Positions 1-6,447 of a stretch of 28,882 nt of DNA are shown here, one piece after another. Under the pieces are notes generated by a model. It made no database searches, was not told where the DNA came from, and saw nothing but the letters and a program-made list of their open reading frames with translations. A program made the translations under genes and the position numbers. Position 1 is the first letter of the stretch, and every line of letters starts with the position of its first letter. Origin of the DNA: a virus; the IMG/VR virus record IMGVR_UViG_3300033148_004555, positions 1 to 28,882 of that record; one strand, 5' to 3'.

Positions 1-216
1 GGATTTATTGTTCCTGACCTAAATGAAGTAAAATCATTCTTCATAGACCGTGGATATAGAGAGGATGCTGCAACAAAGGCGTACCATTATTATCATTATA
101 ACGACTGGAAAGATAGTAAAGGCAATAAAGTTAATAATTGGAAGCAAAAAATGATTGCGGTATGGTTTAAGGATGAGAATAAACTACTCCCAAATGGGGG
201 CCGAAACAATGCTTAA
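1..216 (+). CDS. C-terminal end of a phage replication protein (partial)
   Basis: The reading frame is open from the window edge for 71 codons to TAA at 214-216, so only the C-terminus is present. It contains PDLNEVKSFFIDRGY, then an aromatic-rich YHYYHYNDW stretch and NNWKQKMIAVW. This order (P..EEV..F....G, then Y...DW, then .NWK....W) is a common C-terminal module of phage replication-initiation or primosomal loader proteins. That assignment rests on motif memory, not a search. The gene overlaps the start of the primase-helicase gene by 8 bases, which fits a replication operon. The N-terminus, usually a DNA-binding domain, lies outside the window. Confidence 0.6.
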   Translation, partial: GFIVPDLNEVKSFFIDRGYREDAATKAYHYYHYNDWKDSKGNKVNNWKQKMIAVWFKDENKLLPNGGRNNA

Positions 217-1954
217 TTTTCAAGAGTTAGGCATCGAGCTTAGAGGTTCAGGGCAGCACAAAACTAAATGTCCAGAATGTCCAAAGTTAGGAAAGCGGCA
301 AGAAGATAGTCTTTCGGTAGATCCAAACCAAGGATTGTTCAATTGTCACAAATGTGGATGGAATAACGGCCAAATAAACCCACAGAATCGCCAGAACTAT
401 ATCCCACAGCCGCCTAAGCCAAAAAAACAAAGTGAGTATAAGCCTAGCGAGTTAAGAGCCCTTAAAGAGCCTGAAATAGCTTTCTTCACAAATAGAGGAA
501 TTTCAGAAGATACGCTTTTTAAATCTAATGTCAGAGGTTGCACAAGATGGATGCCGCAATATAAGGCCGAAGTAGACACGATAGCTTTTCAATTTATCAA
601 AGGCAATCAGAGAGTAAACACGAAGTATAGAACAGCAAATAAGGATATGGCGCAAGATGCTAACGCTGAGAAGTGCTTCTATAATTTCGAGGCATTAGAG
701 AAGAAGCCTAAGAAGCTATTTATTACAGAGGGAGAGATTGACGCGCTAACTCTGATAGAATGCGGCTTCAAGGATGTTGTCAGTGTTCCAGATGGAGCGC
801 CAAACCCAACGGCCAATAATTTAGATAATAAGTTCTCATACTTCACAGATGAGGCAATGAAGTTATTTGATGAAATAGAGCAAATAGTACTTGTTACCGA
901 TAATGATGAAAATGGCCGCTTCTTAGAGTCTGAGTTAAAAAGGCGCATAGGGATAGATAAGTGTTTGTTTGTCCAATATCCAGAAGGCAGCAAGGATATA
1001 AATGACGTTCTAGTTAAAGAAGGGCCTGAAGCGGTAGAAGATGTTTTAATCTCTGCGAAACATTATCCAGTTGATGGTTTACATACCTTCAAGGATTACG
1101 AAAATGAAATAATTGATATGTATAACGGGGTTGCTCAGGAGTATTGGAAAACTGGCTGGCCTCATATGGATAAACATTTAAAAGTCAAAGGCGGTCAACT
1201 TAATGTAGTGACAGGTACACCTGGCAGCGGTAAAAGTGAATGGGTTGACGATTTAATGATTAACACAATTCATAATTATGGCGCTAAGTGGGCGGTATTC
1301 TCTCCAGAAAACTATCCGGTTAAAGTGTATTTCAGGAAGTTATCTGAAAAATATGAAGCTAAAAACTTCAATGACTTTAATGAAGCAACGCTTAGTAATT
1401 CTATAAATGAGCTTAGTAACTATATAAATCTTATTGTCGATAACGATAAAGATGAAGTTACAATGGATTATCTATTTGAGCGCATTAGGACTCTTGTATT
1501 CAGGAAAGGGATTAAGGGCGTTATCATTGATCCTTGGAATGAGATAGAGCACACAATAGGCCCAAGAGAAGATATTTATTTGGCTAAGATGCTTAGGAAG
1601 ATTAAGCGGTTTATTAGAAAGTATGATTTATCATTCTGGCTTGTAGCGCACCCAAAGAACCCACAGAAGGATAAAGACGGCAATTACTATAAGACAACCG
1701 CTTATGATATCGCCGGCGGTTATACATGGAATGCCAAAGCGGATAATATTTTTTCAGTTTGGAGAGATAGGCAAGACAATAAAAAGCCTGTTGAGGTGGA
1801 TATACTTAAAATCAAATATAAGACCGATGGTGCTTTAGGAACATGTAAGTTTTTCTACCAATATGCTACGGGCAAATATAATTCTAGTGGAAGCTCATTA
1901 GATGATCTTACTAAAGTAGAGGATAAAGGAGGAGCAACAGTAAATGGATGGTGA
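209..1954 (+). CDS. Bifunctional DNA primase-helicase, T7 gp4-like
   Basis: It should prime lagging-strand synthesis and unwind DNA at the phage fork. Numbered from ATG 209 (581 aa), it begins with a zinc-binding site (C21-x2-C24, C46-x2-C49, in KCPEC and CHKCGW). A TOPRIM core follows, with TEGEIDAL (E174, E176, D178) and a second acidic cluster VTDNDENGR. A RecA/DnaB-type helicase domain comes next, with Walker A GTPGSGKS near residue 340 and Walker B GVIIDPW. The C-terminus keeps the helicase-like AHPKNPQKDKDG and ADNIFSVWRD segments. A TTG at 155 is in frame, but ATG 209 places the zinc finger at the usual distance from the N-terminus and follows a purine-rich stretch (GGGGG at 196-200). 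Length and domain order match T7 gp4-type proteins. Confidence 0.93.
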   Translation: MLNFQELGIELRGSGQHKTKCPECPKLGKRQEDSLSVDPNQGLFNCHKCGWNNGQINPQNRQNYIPQPPKPKKQSEYKPSELRALKEPEIAFFTNRGISEDTLFKSNVRGCTRWMPQYKAEVDTIAFQFIKGNQRVNTKYRTANKDMAQDANAEKCFYNFEALEKKPKKLFITEGEIDALTLIECGFKDVVSVPDGAPNPTANNLDNKFSYFTDEAMKLFDEIEQIVLVTDNDENGRFLESELKRRIGIDKCLFVQYPEGSKDINDVLVKEGPEAVEDVLISAKHYPVDGLHTFKDYENEIIDMYNGVAQEYWKTGWPHMDKHLKVKGGQLNVVTGTPGSGKSEWVDDLMINTIHNYGAKWAVFSPENYPVKVYFRKLSEKYEAKNFNDFNEATLSNSINELSNYINLIVDNDKDEVTMDYLFERIRTLVFRKGIKGVIIDPWNEIEHTIGPREDIYLAKMLRKIKRFIRKYDLSFWLVAHPKNPQKDKDGNYYKTTAYDIAGGYTWNAKADNIFSVWRDRQDNKKPVEVDILKIKYKTDGALGTCKFFYQYATGKYNSSGSSLDDLTKVEDKGGATVNGW

Positions 1955-2132
1955 TATTTTATACTGCGTTTTATGCACGACTTCACAGAACAACCCGTTT
2001 ATTGAGGGAGTATTCGAGGAGAAGGCTATAGCAGATTTTCATTGCAAAGTTAATCAAGATAACGGAATATTTTCTGTAGTTGTAGAAAAAGAACTTAATA
2101 GACTACCAGCAAAAAGGAGGCAGCAGGGATGA
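1944..2132 (+). CDS. Small hypothetical protein
   Basis: 62 aa. It starts at ATG 1944 inside the last codons of the primase-helicase gene, behind AAAGGAGGAG at about 1924-1933. I recognise no domain. The N-terminus has C-x2-C (YCVLCTT) and a lone C later (DFHC), and the C-terminus is basic (PAKRRQQG). The 3' end overlaps the following PP-loop gene by ATGA and doubles as that gene's ribosome binding site. The tight spacing on both sides supports a real gene in the replication operon; the function is unknown. Confidence 0.6.
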   Translation: MDGDILYCVLCTTSQNNPFIEGVFEEKAIADFHCKVNQDNGIFSVVVEKELNRLPAKRRQQG

Positions 2133-2950
2133 CAGAAGAAATGAAAGATTTCTTAGAGTCTGATTATACTTACTGGTCAGATATGCCAAAAGAAGACAGA
2201 ACAATAGTTTTTAGTTTTGGTGGTGGTGTGGATTCCACTGGCATGCTGTTTGAGTTTGACCGACAAGGATATATGCCAGACCTTTTAATATTCGCTGATA
2301 CTGGCGGTGAAAGGCCGGATATTTATGCGCATATAGAGAAGCTTAATAAGTGGCTTGATAAGAAATGGAGTAAGCAGATTATTGTCGTTAAAAATAAGGA
2401 AACTCTTTACGATGAATGTATAAGGCGAAAAACTTTACCGGCCCTTGCTATGGGGCATCACACTTGCAGCCAAAAACACAAAATAAGACCTATCGCAAAA
2501 TACTTAAGAGCTAATGGACATCGCAATATAATTAAAATTCTAGGTTTTGATGCTTTGGAATTTGACCGGGCTAGAAGAGGATTAACAAGCGTTGAAAATA
2601 ACAAGAATACGGAAGAATCTGGAATTGATATGAAAATCTGGTTTCCGCTTATTGAATGGGGGAAGACTAGGGAAGATTTGAAAAAAGAGATTAATGAGGT
2701 CGGTTTCTGTGCTTCAAAATCATCATGTTTCTTTTGCCCGGCTATGTCACGTGGCGAAGTTAGGCAGTTAGACCAACACTATCCTGAATTAATGGAGAAA
2801 GCTTTAAAAATGGAGAGAGGCGCCAAACTTGATAATACAAGAGGTTTAGGCCGTTCATGGAACTGGGAGCAGGAACTAAATCAAATGGAATTTTGGACAG
2901 TTGACGAAATGAAAGATAATCCACAAACATGCGGGTGTTTAAATTGGTGA
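2129..2950 (+). CDS. PP-loop protein, phosphoadenosine phosphosulfate reductase family
   Basis: 273 aa. The adenylate-binding PP-loop is seen as FSFGGGVDST (residues 28-37), followed by a family-typical ADTGGERPD at 56-64. Further on are HHTCSQKHKIRP and a cysteine cluster FCASKSSCFFCPAMSRGE, and the protein ends in CGCLNW. Family members adenylate a substrate or reduce or transfer sulfur; phage members are often annotated as PAPS reductase without a proven substrate. The cysteine cluster resembles proteins that could bind an Fe-S cluster or zinc, as in DndC-like sulfurtransferases. A role in DNA or tRNA thiolation or in sulfur metabolism is inference. The start is ATG 2129 behind AAAAAGGAGG (2111-2120), overlapping the preceding gene by ATGA. 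Confidence 0.8.
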   Translation: MTEEMKDFLESDYTYWSDMPKEDRTIVFSFGGGVDSTGMLFEFDRQGYMPDLLIFADTGGERPDIYAHIEKLNKWLDKKWSKQIIVVKNKETLYDECIRRKTLPALAMGHHTCSQKHKIRPIAKYLRANGHRNIIKILGFDALEFDRARRGLTSVENNKNTEESGIDMKIWFPLIEWGKTREDLKKEINEVGFCASKSSCFFCPAMSRGEVRQLDQHYPELMEKALKMERGAKLDNTRGLGRSWNWEQELNQMEFWTVDEMKDNPQTCGCLNW

Positions 2951-3008
2951 ATTTAGATGATATTGACGAAAGATTATTATTTGATGATGAGTTTATTAAT
3001 AGTATTTA

Positions 3009-3031
3009 CAGCAAAAAGGAGGCAGGGATGA
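3009..3031 (+). repeat. Repeated RBS-and-start junction (partner at 2107-2132)
   Basis: Bases 3009-3031 repeat 2107-2132: the same CAG-CAAAAAGGAGG core, then CAG (doubled in the first copy), then GGATGA containing the start codon. The two sit at the starts of different, unrelated genes, so the junction has been copied rather than the gene. Confidence 0.7.
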
Positions 3032-3222
3032 GTGAGGAATACGGAGAGTATGAGGCTATAAATGGTGCTATAGCGAATGAGTTGATTAAAGAACGCGACA
3101 AGTACAAAAAGGCGCTGGAGGAGATAGCGACAGGCAAAATAGACTGGACTATTACAGATAATCTTACAAAGACAAGGGGCGAAATTTTTCAAGATATAGC
3201 ACAGGAGGCGCTAAACAAATGA
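3028..3222 (+). CDS. Small hypothetical protein with a C-terminal 'KYKKALEEI...EAL' module
   Basis: 64 aa from ATG 3028, chosen because a near-perfect Shine-Dalgarno sequence (AAAAAGGAGG) ends 8 bases upstream. The frame is open back to ATG 2929 or GTG 2947, and GTG 2947 would overlap the preceding stop, so a 91-97 aa product cannot be excluded. The protein is charged and probably helical. Its end, DKYKKALEEIATGKID... IAQEALNK, is a module widely seen at the C-terminus of small phage proteins and recurs in the next gene. No function is known. It overlaps the next gene by ATGA. Confidence 0.6.
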   Translation: MSEEYGEYEAINGAIANELIKERDKYKKALEEIATGKIDWTITDNLTKTRGEIFQDIAQEALNK

Positions 3223-3449
3223 TGATAGAATGCACACAATGCCAATCAGATATTTTAACTGAGGCTGATCCTTATCTGTACCAAAATACTGCCAATGGTG
3301 TAGTTTTTATATGTATGGATTGTGTTAAAGCCAATCTCAATAATAAGTACCGCAAAGCTTTGGAGGAGGTTAAAGAGATTATGCCGTCAGTTTATAGTAG
3401 CGATCGAGAAGTACATAAGATAATTGACGAGGCGCTAAAAAATGAGTAA
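3219..3449 (+). CDS. Small zinc-ribbon protein
   Basis: 76 aa. Two CxxC pairs (C5-x2-C8 in ECTQC, C32-x2-C35 in ICMDC) form a four-cysteine zinc ribbon in the N-terminal half. The C-terminal half, NKYRKALEEVKEI ... IDEALKNE, repeats the module at the end of the preceding gene, so the pair looks like different heads on a shared tail. ATG 3219 overlaps the preceding TGA. Function unknown; binding nucleic acid or a host enzyme is possible for such a ribbon but is not shown. Confidence 0.65.
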   Translation: MMIECTQCQSDILTEADPYLYQNTANGVVFICMDCVKANLNNKYRKALEEVKEIMPSVYSSDREVHKIIDEALKNE

Positions 3450-3708
3450 CCCAAACTATCACGGGATTGCATTAAATAACGCCAGAGTAATTGAGGATTT
3501 TAGTAAGTCATTGCAAAAGCGTAATAAGGAGGTTGAATTCCTCTTATTGGGATTATTCATAAATTGGAGGTCTATGAGCAAGTTGAGAATGTTTTAAATT
3601 CTAATGAAGTTTTGAAGTTTGGAAGAATAGAAGAGAGGTACAAAAAATCGGATTCAGCAACAAAGAAATCTTGAAGCATATGAAGCGGAGAAAGAGTGGT
3701 GAAATATG
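3442..3708 (+). pseudogene. Frame-disrupted small coiled-coil gene (two -1 breaks), or a frameshifting gene
   Basis: ATG 3442 overlaps the preceding stop and opens a 51-codon frame (MSNPNYHGIALNNARV...) ending at 3597. A better continuation lies in the -1 frame from about 3537 (IIHKLEVYEQVENVL...FGRIEERYKK), which stops at 3674. A second -1 step at the A-run 3642-3647 opens IGFSNKEILKHMKRRKSGEI, stopping at 3706-3708. That last peptide is nearly the same as one encoded at 4099-4143 (13 of 15 residues, with several synonymous changes), so it was or is translated. The segment may be a decayed gene, carry two single-base sequence errors, or use programmed frameshifting. The product is unknown. 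Confidence 0.45.
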
Positions 3709-3887
3709 AAGTTGAGATAGATGAAGTTAGAAGTTTTTGGTTTGAAGTAGAAGCTGAAAGTGAAGAGGAGGCCATAGAAAAGGCTCATAAATTACTAAAC
3801 GGCGATGGAAGAGAGGATGGTTTTATGGATTGCGACACAAAAACAACTGTGCATGATCCAGAGATAAAAAAGGAGAATGAGCGGTGA
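3699..3887 (+). CDS. Small acidic protein, DpnD/PcfM-like
   Basis: 62 aa from GTG 3699 (GTG 3696 is also in frame). It begins VKYEVEIDEVRSFWFEVEAE and continues with ESEEEAIEKAHKLL. This pattern of a beta strand, a hydrophobic-VEAES strand and an EEAIEKA helix is typical of DpnD/PcfM-like small proteins of phages and plasmids, whose role is unclear. The start overlaps frames of the disrupted upstream gene, and the 3' end provides AAAAAAGGAG for the next gene. The assignment is by motif only. Confidence 0.5.
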   Translation: MKYEVEIDEVRSFWFEVEAESEEEAIEKAHKLLNGDGREDGFMDCDTKTTVHDPEIKKENER

Positions 3888-4126
3888 TAAAACGAGTCAA
3901 TTACTTTGAGTTTAAGCATTATGATATAAGCTCTGAGATTCGAAGGTGCATAGAGGATTGCAAGAGGTTTAATTCTGTAAATGTCATTTGCATGAATGGT
4001 GTACATATAGCTGTATCACCTAATGACAATGAACTGGATATATGGAAGACTTATTGGCTTAGGGCGGAATTGGAAGAAGTGAAAAAGGAGAATAGAAAAT
4101 CGGACACTCAAACAAGCAGATCTTAA
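3884..4126 (+). CDS. Small hypothetical protein, possibly extended by a -1 frameshift to 4203
   Basis: 80 aa from GTG 3884, overlapping the preceding stop as GTGA, with AAAAAAGGAG at 3867-3876. No domain is recognised; it is a mixed protein ending in a charged helix (WLRAELEEVKKENRK). At AGA-AAA (4094-4099) a -1 step would replace the last nine residues with IGHSNKQILKHMKRR and about 20 more, ending at TGA 4201-4203, which overlaps the next start as ATGA. The same break occurs at 3642-3650. The short and the extended product are both possible; which is made cannot be decided from sequence. Confidence 0.5.
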   Translation: MIKRVNYFEFKHYDISSEIRRCIEDCKRFNSVNVICMNGVHIAVSPNDNELDIWKTYWLRAELEEVKKENRKSDTQTSRS

Positions 4127-4199
4127 AGCATATGAAGCGCAGGCCAAATACGCCGCGTGAGATTAAGGTAAAGATACAAGAGAAAAAGGAGAAGAGGAA

Positions 4200-4403
4200 A
4201 TGAAAATAACAATATCTTGTGTAATGGGAATGGTTATGATAGATAGTAATTTATTATCCTACTCAAGTATAAAAGATATGTATCAGACCGGGACTGGCCA
4301 TGGCATTCAGGTTGATTATCCATTGAATGAAAAAGAAGCTATAAAGATATGTTCTCAAATAGCTGATTTATGTTATCAATTAGAGGAGTTGCATAAGAAA
4401 TGA
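4200..4403 (+). CDS. Small hypothetical protein
   Basis: 67 aa. The start ATG 4200 has AAAAAGGAGAAGAGG just upstream (4183-4197). The N-terminus MKITISCVMGMVMIDSNLL is hydrophobic but interrupted, so it is not a convincing signal peptide. The C-terminal half, KEAIKICSQIADLCYQLEEL, is an amphipathic helix. No domain is recognised. Overlap by ATGA with the next gene indicates coupled translation. Confidence 0.55.
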   Translation: MKITISCVMGMVMIDSNLLSYSSIKDMYQTGTGHGIQVDYPLNEKEAIKICSQIADLCYQLEELHKK

Positions 4404-4561
4404 CAGAATCAAAGGACTTAGAAAATACGGGGATTTGCGCGCCAGGCTGGGAACCGCCGTTTATTACAGAGTGCGCAGGATGCAAAAAAGAGTTGAGGTT
4501 GTTGAAAGATTCGCTAGAAGGGATGAAAGCTTATTGCGGTGATTGTTATGCCAAAAATTGA
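4400..4561 (+). CDS. Zinc-ribbon microprotein
   Basis: 53 aa. Two CxxC pairs (C25-x2-C28 in ECAGC, C46-x2-C49 in YCGDC) with an extra C13 make a compact zinc-binding fold. ATG 4400 overlaps the preceding TGA; the stop (4559-4561) lies inside the RuvC-like gene. Placement between overlapping genes and the conserved cysteine spacing are the evidence that it is real. Function unknown. Confidence 0.6.
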   Translation: MTESKDLENTGICAPGWEPPFITECAGCKKELRLLKDSLEGMKAYCGDCYAKN

Positions 4562-5060
4562 GAAGATATTAGCAATTGACCCGGGTAACATAGAATCAGG
4601 TTGGTGCTTGATAAATGATGATTATACCGTAGTTGAGAAGGGAAAGGATGAGAATATTGTTTTAGTTAAGAATATTTATAATCTTTATTACAAATATAAT
4701 CCAGATCATATAGTTGTTGAAATGGTCGCATCTTATGGTATGGCAGTTGGCCAAACAGTTTTTGATACTTGTGTTTGGATTGGTAGGTATCTTCAACAGG
4801 CTGATGAAATGGGGGTGCCTTCATCTAGAATGTACCGGAAAGATATAAAAATGAACATCTGCGGCCAAGTTAGAGCTAAGGACTCTAATATCAGACAGGC
4901 TTTAGTAGATCGATTTAGTTATGAGAGGCATAAAGCTAAAGGGGGAAAAGGGGTAAAGGCTGACCCGGGTTTTTTCTATGGGTTTAGTAAAGATATGTGG
5001 GCTGCTTATGCGGTTGGTGTGACTTATTTAGATTTAGAAAAGAGGAAGAAGAGTAGATGA
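4548..5060 (+). CDS. RuvC-like Holliday-junction resolvase (RNase H fold)
   Basis: 170 aa from ATG 4548; GTG 4539 is also in frame and would add three residues. The RuvC signature is visible: ILAIDPGNIESGWCL with D11, HIVVEMVASYG with E58, and KDMWAAYAVGVTY with D149. These are the expected acidic metal-binding residues of RuvC/RNase H-fold resolvases. It should cut branched DNA during replication, recombination or before packaging. Length is close to that of bacterial RuvC (about 170 aa). The 3' end (KRKKSR) contains the ribosome binding site of the next gene, which overlaps by ATGA. Confidence 0.85.
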   Translation: MPKIEKILAIDPGNIESGWCLINDDYTVVEKGKDENIVLVKNIYNLYYKYNPDHIVVEMVASYGMAVGQTVFDTCVWIGRYLQQADEMGVPSSRMYRKDIKMNICGQVRAKDSNIRQALVDRFSYERHKAKGGKGVKADPGFFYGFSKDMWAAYAVGVTYLDLEKRKKSR

Positions 5061-5536
5061 GAGATATTCGAGTAAGGATTAAAGCGCCAATTACAGAACA
5101 TTGTACAAAGTGCGAGTATGAAGCGAGTAGAAGCTTTTATTCACATTTACATAAATGCCCTGAATGCGGTGAGGCTAGTGTAAGATCGGGTCGAAGAATT
5201 AAGAGGCATCATGTGAAGGTATCTGCATGTGAGGGGCAGTATAATTTATTATGTAGTGATGATAAACAATGGCGATATTTATTTTCTCACATACCTGAGA
5301 TTGGTCAAGCTTCTTTTATTGTTGATGATGTATATGATACATCCTGCCCCTATCAACTCATAAGTGACTTAAAGTTCGATATCGACAAATACCTATTAAA
5401 TTCTAAAAAAGAATTAGTCAATAAGGTCTACGACTTATTTATGGATGAGGATTTCCAAGAAAAGAACGATTCTATTAAATTAGAAAATGACATCTATGAC
5501 GCGAAAGTAAATCTTTATAAGTTATTGCAATATTAA
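5057..5536 (+). CDS. Hypothetical protein with N-terminal zinc ribbon
   Basis: 159 aa. C16-x2-C19 and C34-x2-C37 (HCTKC, KCPECGE) form a zinc ribbon with a basic segment after it (RSGRRIKRHHVK), suggesting nucleic-acid contact. The rest is acidic and helical, with no recognised domain. The start at ATG 5057 overlaps the RuvC-like gene's TGA, and AGGAAGAAGAG upstream is the ribosome binding site. Pairing with a resolvase may be functional but could equally be packing. Confidence 0.6.
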   Translation: MRDIRVRIKAPITEHCTKCEYEASRSFYSHLHKCPECGEASVRSGRRIKRHHVKVSACEGQYNLLCSDDKQWRYLFSHIPEIGQASFIVDDVYDTSCPYQLISDLKFDIDKYLLNSKKELVNKVYDLFMDEDFQEKNDSIKLENDIYDAKVNLYKLLQY

Positions 5537-5538
5537 AA

Positions 5539-5556
5539 AGGAAGAAGAGTAGATGA
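5539..5556 (+). repeat. Repeated RBS-and-start junction (partner at 5043-5060)
   Basis: The 18 bases aggaagaagagtagatga occur exactly at 5043-5060 and 5539-5556. In the first copy they encode the end of the RuvC-like protein and hold the next start codon. In the second they lie in the gap after a stop codon and again end in a start codon. Confidence 0.8.
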
Positions 5557-5666
5557 CCCAAAAATGCACAAACTGCAAAGGCGAAGTTAGGGATAGCATA
5601 GAGTTCAAATATGTTGTCGTGTGTAAGAATTGCGGAAAGGAAATGGGAAAGAAGGTGAAGAAGTGA
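5553..5666 (+). CDS. 37-residue zinc-ribbon microprotein
   Basis: 37 aa. It has CxxC pairs at C5/C8 (KCTNC) and C24/C27 (VCKNCGK), a minimal zinc ribbon, and a lysine-rich tail. The ribosome binding site AAAAAGGAAGAAG precedes ATG 5553. The stop overlaps the next gene's GTG as GTGA. It is short, but the cysteine spacing, strong ribosome binding site and overlap support it. Function unknown. Confidence 0.6.
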   Translation: MTQKCTNCKGEVRDSIEFKYVVVCKNCGKEMGKKVKK

Positions 5667-6259
5667 ATCAGGCCACTAACTTAATACAATGGAAGAACTT
5701 AACAGAAGATCAAAAGGCTAATTTCGATTTTGAGAATTATAAGTATGAGCTTCAAAGCACTATTGATTGGGTAATGAGAACCTCAAAAAGTATTGGCCTG
5801 CCTGATGTGGTCTACCGCTTGGTCATTGATCCGGAAAAGTTTTACTTTGTCGATTCTCATAAATACACAATCCCTAAAAATAAAAATATCATTAAAGGTT
5901 GCGATTTCGGCGAAGATCATTTTGATGATAGTGATTATTGTATCCTCCGCCCTGCTAAACCTCACGAAATCCCACAGCCAGAAAAGACGCTGGAGCAGAG
6001 GATTCAGGAGAAGTGGCCTGATAAGAAGGTTGAGATGTTGGATTTTAATGCAGGTGATTGCTTGGCTTTTGTTAATGGTCGTCACTTAGGGCGATTACAT
6101 TTTGAAGCCCAATCAATGAAGGGTTTTTATAAGTATGTGTACGACTTCGGTGACGGGGAACTAACCTTATTTCATGAGCCATTGGATGTCTTTGAGGATA
6201 AAACTTTCCATCCAGTCGCCGCGCTTTTCGAGGATAGGTGCACAGGAGTAATGAAGTGA
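5663..6259 (+). CDS. Hypothetical phage protein
   Basis: 198 aa from GTG 5663, preferred to an upstream in-frame start because it overlaps the preceding TGA as GTGA. The N-terminus NLIQWKNLTEDQKANFDFENYKYE resembles N-termini of uncharacterised phage proteins. A YRLVIDPEKFYFVD segment follows, and a C-terminal half with FNAGDCLAFVNGRHLGRLHFE. I recognise no enzymatic motif and no membrane segment. It belongs to the early operon, next to last before the terminator. Confidence 0.6.
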   Translation: MNQATNLIQWKNLTEDQKANFDFENYKYELQSTIDWVMRTSKSIGLPDVVYRLVIDPEKFYFVDSHKYTIPKNKNIIKGCDFGEDHFDDSDYCILRPAKPHEIPQPEKTLEQRIQEKWPDKKVEMLDFNAGDCLAFVNGRHLGRLHFEAQSMKGFYKYVYDFGDGELTLFHEPLDVFEDKTFHPVAALFEDRCTGVMK

Positions 6260-6327
6260 AGTTAATAATATTAATAGCCGCAATCTGGTTGGCAATATGC
6301 CTGTATTGGATGTGGAAGGAAGTATAA
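6256..6327 (+). CDS. 23-residue single-span membrane peptide
   Basis: GTG 6256 overlaps the preceding TGA, with AGGAG at 6244-6248. The product is MKLIILIAAIWLAICLYWMWKEV: one positive residue, then about 18 hydrophobic residues, then charged residues, as in a single transmembrane helix. It is too short for a known family. The ribosome binding site, GTGA overlap and clean hydrophobic profile support it; chance cannot be excluded. Confidence 0.45.
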   Translation: MKLIILIAAIWLAICLYWMWKEV

Positions 6328-6392
6328 ACCCCAAAGAGCTCCTAAGAAGAGGAAAGAGCTAATTGGCTAGGACCGATTTACCAAATCAAGAC

Positions 6393-6434
6393 AAAAAATA
6401 ACCCCGTTCGGATCTTCCAAGCGGGGCTTTTTTA
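6393..6434. terminator. Bidirectional rho-independent terminator
   Basis: A CCCCG (6402-6406) / CGGGG (6422-6426) stem with an inner GGA/TCC pair is followed by six T on the plus strand (6428-6433). On the other side an A-run (6392-6397) provides the T-run for the minus strand. It lies between the plus-strand early operon and the convergent minus-strand block, so it can end both. Confidence 0.8.
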
Positions 6435-6447
6435 TGCTTTTTAAAGG

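Noticed and set aside
4083-4160. The +1 frame reading QADLKAYEAQAKYAA as the true gene end
   Set aside because: Comparison with the copy at 3.65 kb shows poorer conservation in this frame (about 7 of 13) than in the -1 frame (13 of 15).
5783-6089. Two roughly 100-codon frames overlapping the gene at 5663
   Set aside because: Shadows of a gene with GTGA coupling on both sides; their compositions are not protein-like.
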